Part shown: positions 15,503 to 23,350 of the stretch, in pieces
Position numbering within the stretch: position 1 is the stretch's first letter
How the letters are laid out: each line of letters starts with the position of its first letter
Assembly: GCA_934476515.1 (NCBI GenBank)
Contig: CAKSNZ010000028.1
Span: 1 to 28,201, forward strand
Source of the DNA: an uncultured Ruminococcus sp.
Lineage (GTDB): Bacteria; Bacillota; Clostridia; Oscillospirales; Acutalibacteraceae
Direction of reading: 5' to 3'
Length of the DNA: 28,201 bases
Translations under genes and position numbers: made by a program
Notes under the pieces: model-generated
What the model was told of the DNA's origin: nothing
Databases searched by the model: none
What the model saw: only the letters and a program-made list of their open reading frames with translations

Positions 15503-16015
15503 TTACATCTGTCCGTTGTTATTTGGATTGTTATAATTTGTATTAGTATTATCCTGGCTATTATAGTTAGCACCGTTATAACCTGTGTTATTCTGATGAA
15601 CATTGTTGTAACCTTGGCCGTTCTGGTTTGTGTAACCATTATTATAACCATTGTTACCGTTAAAGTTATCGTAATCAGAAATTTTATTTAGAGAATCCTG
15701 CATTAATGCAATAGCGATAATACTTAGACCTAAAATATCAAGAACTAAATAAAGAATATTAGAATTTGATGATGGAATACCACGCATATTCTTTGCGTTA
15801 TCTAGCTTTTCTCCTTGTTTATAAGCCCAATAAATACCGTAAATACCACAAGTAATAATTGATAGTAGTACAACAATACCACCGGATGTACCGTTAGGAT
15901 CATTTACAGCTTTATTTGTGTCATCAGTAATAACTACCATCCAGTAGATACCGTAGATACCACAGGTAATAATTGTAAATAAAATTGCTAATCCTATACT
16001 TCTCTTAGTTATCAT
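15503..16015 (-). CDS. DUF4234 membrane protein with Asn/Gly/Tyr-rich tail
   Basis: This 170-residue protein has a membrane part (1-110) with an internal duplication: IITCGIYGIYW at 15-25 and again at 53-63, each starting a helix. The pattern is that of DUF4234 proteins. A third hydrophobic segment is at about 88-105. The C-terminal 55 residues are low-complexity, dominated by Asn, Gly, Tyr and Gln, much like the SSB linker; the function of such tails is unknown. The ATG follows GGAGGGTTATGTT. It is the first gene of the DUF4234-DUF2752 operon and has a good promoter, with an unusual inverted repeat just upstream. Confidence 0.87.
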   Translation of the reverse strand: MITKRSIGLAILFTIITCGIYGIYWMVVITDDTNKAVNDPNGTSGGIVVLLSIITCGIYGIYWAYKQGEKLDNAKNMRGIPSSNSNILYLVLDILGLSIIAIALMQDSLNKISDYDNFNGNNGYNNGYTNQNGQGYNNVHQNNTGYNGANYNSQDNTNTNYNNPNNNGQM

Positions 16016-16045
16016 AACATAACCCTCCTATTTCTTATTGGTTAT

Positions 16046-16074
16046 ATATTACCATAGTACAAATACATAGTCAA
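16046..16074 (-). promoter_or_regulatory. Sigma-A promoter of the DUF4234-DUF2752 operon
   Basis: Minus strand: -35 TTGACT (16069-16074), 17-nt spacer, -10 TAATAT (16046-16051), about 30 nt before the start codon. A large dyad begins four bases upstream of the -35 box. Confidence 0.8.
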
Positions 16075-16077
16075 CGA

Positions 16078-16136
16078 GTAAACATTAATATTGTAACATA
16101 TCACAAGTTTACATACTGTTTTATGTTAATGTTTAC
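16078..16136. promoter_or_regulatory. 11-bp inverted repeat upstream of the DUF4234 promoter
   Basis: GTAAACATTAA (16078-16088) and TTAATGTTTAC (16126-16136) are exact inverted copies, 37 bp apart. A second imperfect dyad TGTAAC/GTTTACA (about 16093-16114) is nested inside. There is no T run, so it is not a terminator for the gene ending at 16153. It sits where an activator or repressor site would be. Confidence 0.5.
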
Positions 16137-16152
16137 TATTTATATTCCGAAA

Positions 16153-19100
16153 TTATTCCATAACCTTTTTAAGTTCTTGAATAATTCTCAGAGAGTTATT
16201 TCTATCAAAATAAGTAAAGCTATTGTCCCTCATTAATTTATATTCATAAGGAAGTCTAAAATTACTCTTTGCCATTTTATTTATATCATTACATAAATCT
16301 ATAGCACTGATACTTCTGTCACCCATTAAGTCTTTATCCATATTAATATATGTGCCTACTGAGTTAATGAACTTTTCATAGTCGAACTGATAGAAAAGAA
16401 CCGGCTTACACATATAAAGCATATCGTAACAAACAGAACTGTAGTCAGTAATAAGTAGCTTACTTTTCATTAGAATTTCATTTAAAGGTTTTTCTCCAAT
16501 AACAGAAATATGAATTCTCTTGTTATCAATCTTATCACTTGTAAAGTAATCTTTATATTTACTGCTGATACAGAAATTTAGTTCAAGGTCATTATTGGCT
16601 AAAACTGTTTTTAATTCTGCTGAATTTAGCAGTTCAATATATTTATTATAAAAATCACTGTCTAGGAACTTTTCACTAGGTACATCATCAAGCCAATTTC
16701 TTGTTGTTGGTACTAAGGCAATTTCGTTAGAACCATTTGACTTATCTTTTAATGCATCCCATCTTGCTAAACCGGTAATAGGAGTTTGTTCCTTTGAATA
16801 GCCAAACCACTTGTTTACAATATCTCTTTCTTTTCTTGAAGAAACAACAAATACATCAGCATCTCCTGCTTTACCTTTACCGTAGAATTTATCAATTCTT
16901 TTTAGTGAAGTAACACCATGTTGCAAGAAAATATGTTTCTTAAATCTTATTCTCTCGGCAATTACCGAATTATTTGGTCGCCAAATATAGCAATCATTCT
17001 TAGAATGAGTATATACTAAATTCTTTGCACCTAACAGATAAATCATATGCTTAAATGACATAAAATTAAGGACATTCTTACTGTAAGGTTCAACATTTTT
17101 ATAGTCCGGTGATGATGGGTCAATAACATAACAAATTTTAGACTTTAGTCTTTTGCCCACTCTATGGTCCATACAATGCTTAAAGAAATAGTACCCGTTA
17201 TCTTGAGCAGTCTGTGACTTTCTCTCATACACTAAGGTAATATTTTTGTGACTATAATACCACTTTAGAACCTTGTGACAACACACTGCTAAAATTTCTT
17301 TCATCTTAAATTTTCTAGAGTCACAATGGCTAATTTGTCTAATCATAAAGGCAAGTGTATCTCTTGTAGTAAAGTAAGGAAACAGAATATCAGTATCTTC
17401 TTTATTAGAAAATCTGTAGAAATTTTCACTCATAGACTTATGATACAGATAGTCATACATCTGTCTTTTATCAACATACACGTTGGCAAAATAAGCTGTT
17501 CTGCCATCGTTAAACACTGCATAAACATCCCATACAGACTTTTGTAACTCAATCTTAGATAAATCAAATCTACCTCTAAGGTGGGTATTATCCCCACTTG
17601 GAATAAGCTCTGCACTGGTGTAGTAAATTCTTCTGTCTTCACTGTCTTTAAATCTATATGACAAAGCATAACCGGTAAAATGCTCTTTGTTATTTGTAAT
17701 ATCAGTTACAATATAAAGATACTTATCCTTAAAATATACCTTTTGATAAGAAACAGTAACCTTGTCTTTAAACAGAGAAAGTCTGTCCTTTACTCTAACA
17801 TAAAAGGTACCATTGCTACCGTACATAGGTTCAATAACTGCAATAGTATCCTTTATAGTTAATGTTTCTACCTCTTGAAGATACTTTTTAGTATTGTCAT
17901 CTTCTTTATAATCAGGAGCAGAAACTTTTCCACAATACATATAACCGTTATAGGAAAATGCTACACAAATTGAATATGTACGAGAAGTAATATCCTCCAT
18001 AGCCTCTTTAAAGGCTGAAAAGTCAACTATAAATTCATTTTTCTTAGGGTTAAATTCTGTTATATCAAGAATAATTTTTTCTTTAATTGATGTACAGTGG
18101 GCAAACACACTTAAATCTCTGACACCACTAATATCTGTATATAAAGAAATATGATATTGTCCCAGCTGGTCAACAGACTGTGCACCATAAAATACTCTGG
18201 TAGCTACAAAGTTTGGTGAGAATAAAATTCTCTTTGCATTATTTTCAGGAGTAATCTCAACACCATTGTAAGGCAAAATAGTAGAGAACTGTAGTTTATA
18301 GTTTTCTGTTGCTGTAAAGGTTATTTCATCAATTAATGTTCTATGCTGAAGTTTATCTGTTGCAGAAAGGCTAAGAATATTGTCATAATTCTCTTTATCC
18401 TTAATCTGTACAGTAGAATAATATCTTTCACCGTCAATATCGTAATAGGTATAAAGATTGAACACATCAGGCTTTATACCCTGAAAATATGTTCTTGGCA
18501 ATCTACATTCAAGCACATATCTATCTCCCATATCACGAACTAAATATGGCTTAAAATCATAAATAGTATTTACCTTTGGCAACGCTGACTTAAAGCTAAC
18601 GCCAAAATTAGTATAGTTAGATATTTTTTCTACAGTTACATCAAAGCAAAAGTCATCTTGAAATATCTTAAAATTATCTACAGTATTGCTAACAATATAA
18701 TCTACTCTGCTTGATTTATTAATTAGAATAAATCCAAAATAACCTGATGTAGTTATATTTGTAATTAGGTTTACTTCTTCACCTCTATATTTTGAAGAAG
18801 AAATTGAACTGTAATATAAAAGTCTTTTATCCTTAGTTAATCTATATTCATCTTTGATACTCTTTGAATACAATCTACAAAAAGTAAGCTGTCCGTTACC
18901 CTGAAACACAAGATAAAGTTTAAATCTCAGTGGAACATAGTCAATCTGTAAATAATCAAATCCATCAAAGTCAATAGTACAAAGGTCACTGTTTATTCTA
19001 GTATCCTTATACCATAAATATTTATTATGAGAGTCAAGAAGTGCAAAAGCAACAGCATCTTTATAGTTAACATCTTGATAAGGAAATCTAATAGTAACTT

Positions 19101-19194
19101 TGTTTTCTCCCTCGCCAATTAACTCTGCTTTTATGCGATCTTGTATTATTATTTCTTTATCAGAAAAATCATCCAGCAAACCAAAATATTTCAC
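16153..19194 (-). CDS. CDP-glycerol glycerophosphotransferase-like protein, long and divergent
   Basis: This 1013-residue protein belongs to the TagF/TagB family that polymerises wall teichoic acid (or a related glycerophosphate polymer) at the membrane surface. It has about 640 N-terminal residues of beta-rich, Ig-like repeated segments and a glycerophosphotransferase domain (about 640-1010). Conserved family parts are LQHGV (His759), GLARWDAL, PTTRNWLDD and KLLITDYSSVCYDMLYMCKPVLFYQFD. However, where the family has a His-x-His-Pro motif, it reads CISS (875-878), so one presumed catalytic histidine is gone. It aligns with the 721-residue paralogue next to it, plus a 299-residue N-terminal extension. 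The start is GTG with AGGAGG eight bases upstream. Activity is doubtful; it may be an accessory subunit. Confidence 0.88.
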   Translation of the reverse strand: MKYFGLLDDFSDKEIIIQDRIKAELIGEGENKVTIRFPYQDVNYKDAVAFALLDSHNKYLWYKDTRINSDLCTIDFDGFDYLQIDYVPLRFKLYLVFQGNGQLTFCRLYSKSIKDEYRLTKDKRLLYYSSISSSKYRGEEVNLITNITTSGYFGFILINKSSRVDYIVSNTVDNFKIFQDDFCFDVTVEKISNYTNFGVSFKSALPKVNTIYDFKPYLVRDMGDRYVLECRLPRTYFQGIKPDVFNLYTYYDIDGERYYSTVQIKDKENYDNILSLSATDKLQHRTLIDEITFTATENYKLQFSTILPYNGVEITPENNAKRILFSPNFVATRVFYGAQSVDQLGQYHISLYTDISGVRDLSVFAHCTSIKEKIILDITEFNPKKNEFIVDFSAFKEAMEDITSRTYSICVAFSYNGYMYCGKVSAPDYKEDDNTKKYLQEVETLTIKDTIAVIEPMYGSNGTFYVRVKDRLSLFKDKVTVSYQKVYFKDKYLYIVTDITNNKEHFTGYALSYRFKDSEDRRIYYTSAELIPSGDNTHLRGRFDLSKIELQKSVWDVYAVFNDGRTAYFANVYVDKRQMYDYLYHKSMSENFYRFSNKEDTDILFPYFTTRDTLAFMIRQISHCDSRKFKMKEILAVCCHKVLKWYYSHKNITLVYERKSQTAQDNGYYFFKHCMDHRVGKRLKSKICYVIDPSSPDYKNVEPYSKNVLNFMSFKHMIYLLGAKNLVYTHSKNDCYIWRPNNSVIAERIRFKKHIFLQHGVTSLKRIDKFYGKGKAGDADVFVVSSRKERDIVNKWFGYSKEQTPITGLARWDALKDKSNGSNEIALVPTTRNWLDDVPSEKFLDSDFYNKYIELLNSAELKTVLANNDLELNFCISSKYKDYFTSDKIDNKRIHISVIGEKPLNEILMKSKLLITDYSSVCYDMLYMCKPVLFYQFDYEKFINSVGTYINMDKDLMGDRSISAIDLCNDINKMAKSNFRLPYEYKLMRDNSFTYFDRNNSLRIIQELKKVME

Positions 19195-19217
19195 AGCTTT
19201 CGCCTCCTATCCTAAAA

Positions 19218-19226
19218 ATTATAGCA
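19218..19226 (-). promoter_or_regulatory. Extended -10 promoter of the long TagF-like gene
   Basis: Minus strand: TGCTATAAT (TATAAT at 19218-19223), only about 10 nt from the AGGAGG, so the leader is very short. The -35 region is not recognisable. Confidence 0.6.
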
Positions 19227-19361
19227 TAAAAAAATAATGAAATATAGTGGATAAATTAGTTTTTTGTAATTTTATACATTCTACATAAATAGGTAGATTA
19301 TTTACAATATCTTTTTATACAATATCAAATTTTCAGATTAAATTATATTTTTGCAAAATAA

Positions 19362-19381
19362 AAGCACCTAAAAAGGTGCTT
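19362..19381 (-). terminator. Terminator overlapping the stop of the shorter TagF-like gene
   Basis: AAGCACCT/AGGTGCTT form an 8-bp stem followed on the minus strand by TTTATTTTG. The stem overlaps the TAA stop codon at 19380-19382. The long paralogue downstream therefore has its own promoter. Confidence 0.85.
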
Positions 19382-21545
19382 AAACTTTATCATTATTTCT
19401 AAAGATTTTCATTTTCTTAATTTCAGAAACAATTCTGGCAGAATTATTTTTGTCTGTATAGGCAAATATTCTTTCTCTCTTCTCATCAAATTCCTTAGGT
19501 TGCTTAAAATTATTTTTAATTGCATTTTGGAAATCATCAAGAAGTTTATCAAGTGTTGTACTGCGATATCCAAACAAATCTTTCTCCATATTTAAATATG
19601 AACCATGAATTTTATTATATAAATCATAGTCAAACTGATAGAATAAAATAGGTTTATTCATATAATAAACATCCCAACATACTGAGCTATAGTCAGTAAT
19701 CAGAAGTTTACACCTCATTAAAAGTTCATTTAACGGTTCTTCTCCATAAGTGATAAGGTTTATTCTGTTGCAGGTAACATTGAAGTTCCTTGTATATTCC
19801 TTAAACTTAGGATGAATATGGAAATTTAAAATCAAGTCATTTTCTTCTAACATATTACTGAGTTTTTCACTTTGTAAAAATCCGGAATAATTTTTATAGT
19901 AGTCACTCTGTAAAAATGTACTGTTCTCGGTTTCATCAAGCCAACCTCGCCAAGTTGGCATAACCAGAATTTCTCTGTAACCTTCTGACTTATCCTCAAG
20001 AGCATCCCATCTTGCAAGACCTGTTAAACAAACTTCAGAATCTTTATATTCAAAATTATTAATAACTATTGATTTTTCTTGTGGTGTTGAAACAACAAAT
20101 CTATTGACAGGTTGAGTACCGTTTTTACCAAAGAAAAAGTCAACCTTCTTTAGTGCAATAACACCATGTTGCAAGAAAAACAATTTCTTTTTCTTAATAA
20201 ATCTTGAAAAGAATGAACCGTTTGGTCGCCATACATAGCTATGGGACTTTGACTCAGAAGAAACAAGTAATCTTGCACTTAAAAGATAAATCATATGGTC
20301 AAGGGATAGAAAGTCAAGCACATGACTGTCATACTTTTTAACTCTTTCATAGTCAGGACTTGTTTTGTCAATAACATAAAAAATCTTGCAATTAAGCAAT
20401 TCTTCTACATTGTTTTCCATACAATGCTTAAAGAAGTAGTAACCGTTGTCCTGTGCTGAGTAACAATATTTCTCATAAATCAAAATAATCTTTTGACTTA
20501 AAAGCTCTTGTTTATTATTTCTAAAATATTCTAACGCCTTAAACTCTTGACTTCTAAACTCCTTAGAATCAACCTTTGACTTTTCTCTCATCATAAAGGC
20601 TACTGTGTTTATTGTAGTATAATAAGGAAAAATCACATCATAGCCGGTTTCTGTTTTGATTGTACAGTCAACCTGATTTTCTATTCTTTTCTTACCGTAA
20701 AGCAGTCTTTTGATTTGCTTATTTGTAATGGAAATATTAGCACCGTATTTTCTGCCATCTTCTTCAAATACAGCGTATAAGTCCCAGATAACTCTCCTTA
20801 GTTTCAGCTTTGACATATCAATACTTCCGTAAAGAAATGTTTTTTCATCTTCAGTTTTTACTGAGCCATCAAAATAATAAGCCTGTCTATCATCACTTTT
20901 CTTGTATCTGTATGTAAATACAAAGCCTACAAATTTACGGTGATTATTTTTTCTCAATCTTACCTTAACATTCATAATATTGTCTTGAAAATTTATGCTT
21001 TTGTACTTAACAGATACAAGGTCCTTTTTGGAAAGCAACTCCTCCCTAACTCTAATGTACATATATCCATTAGAAAAGTACATTGGTGACAACAGCACAT
21101 TAACATCACCAACAGTAAATACAGCTACTTCCTTAAAAAGTCTGTCCTCAAGTTTTAGAATTTCCGAATTAATGGGTTCTTCTAAAAAACTCTTATTTCT
21201 TAGATTAGCTGAACACACATTGCCATCTTTTTCATATGCAACACACACCATAAATGACCTTGCAGTAAAATCTTTACAGTTTTCTTCTAAACCGGAAACA
21301 TCAACTACTAAGTCACCTTTTCTTTTATTCCAAGAAACTACATCTACAATTACCTTTTCATTAGTCTTAGAACAGTAACAATAAACCTCTATATCGTCAA
21401 CACTACTCATATCATTATCAATATGAATTGTATATTTTCCATTATCAGATACATTTTGTGTTCCGTATAATGTATCTGTAACAGCTAAATCATCAGAAAG
21501 AATAGCATCTTTAATTTTACTTTTAAAAAGCCTACAGAAATTCAT
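19380..21545 (-). CDS. CDP-glycerol glycerophosphotransferase (TagF-like)
   Basis: This 721-residue enzyme should transfer glycerol phosphate from CDP-glycerol to a growing wall polymer or its primer at the inner face of the membrane. Residues 1-330 are beta-rich Ig-like segments with no membrane helix. The catalytic part has LQHGV (His460), GLARWDAL, PTWRGWLDE, FHIHPKF (His576, His578) and LLITDYSSVCWDVYYMNKPILFYQFD. Both expected His motifs are present, unlike its long neighbour. The ATG follows GGAGGGT. A promoter with TTGAAG, an 18-nt spacer and TAGAAT preceded by TG lies at 21570-21599. No CDP-glycerol synthase or TagGH exporter is in the window, so the acceptor polymer is inferred. Confidence 0.92.
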   Translation of the reverse strand: MNFCRLFKSKIKDAILSDDLAVTDTLYGTQNVSDNGKYTIHIDNDMSSVDDIEVYCYCSKTNEKVIVDVVSWNKRKGDLVVDVSGLEENCKDFTARSFMVCVAYEKDGNVCSANLRNKSFLEEPINSEILKLEDRLFKEVAVFTVGDVNVLLSPMYFSNGYMYIRVREELLSKKDLVSVKYKSINFQDNIMNVKVRLRKNNHRKFVGFVFTYRYKKSDDRQAYYFDGSVKTEDEKTFLYGSIDMSKLKLRRVIWDLYAVFEEDGRKYGANISITNKQIKRLLYGKKRIENQVDCTIKTETGYDVIFPYYTTINTVAFMMREKSKVDSKEFRSQEFKALEYFRNNKQELLSQKIILIYEKYCYSAQDNGYYFFKHCMENNVEELLNCKIFYVIDKTSPDYERVKKYDSHVLDFLSLDHMIYLLSARLLVSSESKSHSYVWRPNGSFFSRFIKKKKLFFLQHGVIALKKVDFFFGKNGTQPVNRFVVSTPQEKSIVINNFEYKDSEVCLTGLARWDALEDKSEGYREILVMPTWRGWLDETENSTFLQSDYYKNYSGFLQSEKLSNMLEENDLILNFHIHPKFKEYTRNFNVTCNRINLITYGEEPLNELLMRCKLLITDYSSVCWDVYYMNKPILFYQFDYDLYNKIHGSYLNMEKDLFGYRSTTLDKLLDDFQNAIKNNFKQPKEFDEKRERIFAYTDKNNSARIVSEIKKMKIFRNNDKV

Positions 21546-21569
21546 ACCCGTACCCTCCTGTATCTTTTA

Positions 21570-21599
21570 ATTCTAACATAAAATATTAAATTACTTCAA
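21570..21599 (-). promoter_or_regulatory. Promoter of the shorter TagF-like gene
   Basis: Minus strand: -35 TTGAAG (21594-21599), 18-nt spacer ending TGT, -10 TAGAAT (21570-21575). The -35 is weak, with an extended -10. It lies between the ABC exporter stop and the gene. Confidence 0.6.
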
Positions 21600-21622
21600 T
21601 ACATAAAAGGAGAAAATATAAC

Positions 21623-23350
21623 TTAATCAAACTGACTTTGATATAGTTCTTTGTAGAAACCCTTTTGCTCCATAAGTGACTTATGAGTACCACTTTCAAT
21701 TACCTTACCGTCTTTCATAACAAGAATAAGGTCACTTTCCACAATAGTCTTTAGTCTGTGAGCAACAACAAAACTTGTTCTGTCCTTCATCAGTTTCATA
21801 AAGGACCTTGTAATTCTCTGTTCTGTTAATAAGTCGATTGATGAAGTAGCTTCATCAAGAATCAGAATTGGTGGTGGGTTAAGCATTAGTCTTGTTATAC
21901 AGATTAACTGCTTTTGACCTGTTGACAATGAACCACCGTCTTCACCGATAAATGTATCATAACCGTTGTGAAGTTTCTTTATAAATGAATGTGCATGGCT
22001 TTTCTTTGCTGCTTCAATAACCTGTTCATCAGTTACATTTTCATTGCCGAAAACAATGTTTTCTTTAATTGTACCACTTTTTAGCCAGGTATCCTGTAGT
22101 ACCATACCAATATTTTGTCTTAATGACTTTCTGCTAACTGTGTTAATATCAACACCGTCAACCTTAATTGAACCACTGTCAATATCGTAGAAATGCATTA
22201 ATAAGTTGATTAAAGTTGTTTTACCACAACCTGTAGGGCCTACTACTGCAAGTCGCTGACCACTCTTTAGTTCAAAGGATAGGTTCTTAATAAGTTCTTT
22301 ATTTTTATCATAAGAAAACGCCACATCACTAACAGTAAAGTCACCTTTAACATTACTAGGCAATTGACCTTTTGCGTTACTTTCTTTTTCAGCATCAATA
22401 ACTTCAAGCAATCTACCTGCACAAGCAATGGCATTTTGCAATTCTGTAATAACACCTGTAATATCGTTAAATGGTTTTGTGTATTGGTTTGCATAAGCTA
22501 AAGATGCTGACAAGTTACCTACTGTAATAATGCCGTTAATTGCAAACAATGCACCACTTAAACCAACTACTGCATATACAATTGAGTTAACAAATCTTGT
22601 ACAAGGGTTAGTCAGTGATGAAAAGAAAGTTGCATTTAGTGAGTCCTTACCAAGTTCTTCATTGATAACATCAAAGTTTTCAGAATTTTCATCTTCTCTG
22701 TGATAGGACTTTACCACCTTAATGTTACTTAACATTTCTTCAATATAGGAAGTTTCCTTACCTCTTTGTTCACTTTGCTTCTTAAAGTATTTATAAGTTA
22801 TCTTTGAAATAAACTTAGAAACAAAAAGTGAAAGTGGAGTTAATACCAATACAATAAGTGCCAACCAAATGTTGATTGTAAACATAAAGAACAGTGTACC
22901 TAAAATAGTAATAACACCTGAGAATAAGTTTTGGAAACCAAGAATTAAACCGTCAGAAAACTGCTCTGCATCTGCAATAATCCTACTTACAATGTCACCG
23001 GTATTTCTGCTGTCGATATAAGAAACAGGAACATATTGCAAATTATTAAATGCATCGGTACGCATATCCTTAACAGTATTGTTAGCCATTCTGTTGTTTA
23101 AGGTATTTGTAAAATACTGAGAAATACCACCAATAATAATTGCCACTAAAATAAGAATTAAAATCCTAGTTAGTCCTGCAAAGTTAACATTACCTTTGCC
23201 AACAATCATATCAATAGCATCACCGGCAAGTACAGGAATATATAGTGTACATACTGTTGAAAACAAAGTTAATACAAGTGAAATTATAAAAGAAAACTTG
23301 TACTTACCAATGTACTTTAAAACTCTTTTAATTACATAAGAACTTTTCAT
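21623..23350 (-). CDS. ABC exporter half-transporter, subunit with canonical ATPase residues
   Basis: This 575-residue exporter half has six transmembrane helices (about 1-310) and an ATPase domain. Walker A is GPTGCGKT (371-378), the Q-loop is MVLQD, the signature is LSTGQ (475-479, with Thr for the usual Gly), Walker B is ILILDEA (Glu500) and the switch is His531 (VVAHRL). Its catalytic Glu and His are intact, so the site with its own Walker motifs and the partner's LSGGQ should hydrolyse ATP. It begins by a one-base overlap (TAATG) with its partner. The pair resembles heterodimeric drug or lipid exporters such as BmrCD and LmrCD. The substrate is unknown, and the 721-residue TagF-like gene follows after 77 nt. 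Confidence 0.92.
   Translation of the reverse strand: MKSSYVIKRVLKYIGKYKFSFIISLVLTLFSTVCTLYIPVLAGDAIDMIVGKGNVNFAGLTRILILILVAIIIGGISQYFTNTLNNRMANNTVKDMRTDAFNNLQYVPVSYIDSRNTGDIVSRIIADAEQFSDGLILGFQNLFSGVITILGTLFFMFTINIWLALIVLVLTPLSLFVSKFISKITYKYFKKQSEQRGKETSYIEEMLSNIKVVKSYHREDENSENFDVINEELGKDSLNATFFSSLTNPCTRFVNSIVYAVVGLSGALFAINGIITVGNLSASLAYANQYTKPFNDITGVITELQNAIACAGRLLEVIDAEKESNAKGQLPSNVKGDFTVSDVAFSYDKNKELIKNLSFELKSGQRLAVVGPTGCGKTTLINLLMHFYDIDSGSIKVDGVDINTVSRKSLRQNIGMVLQDTWLKSGTIKENIVFGNENVTDEQVIEAAKKSHAHSFIKKLHNGYDTFIGEDGGSLSTGQKQLICITRLMLNPPPILILDEATSSIDLLTEQRITRSFMKLMKDRTSFVVAHRLKTIVESDLILVMKDGKVIESGTHKSLMEQKGFYKELYQSQFD

Noticed and set aside
20995..21378. 127-codon plus-strand frame inside the TagF-like gene
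   Set aside because: Antisense to a well-supported gene, with no ribosome site or recognisable protein pattern.
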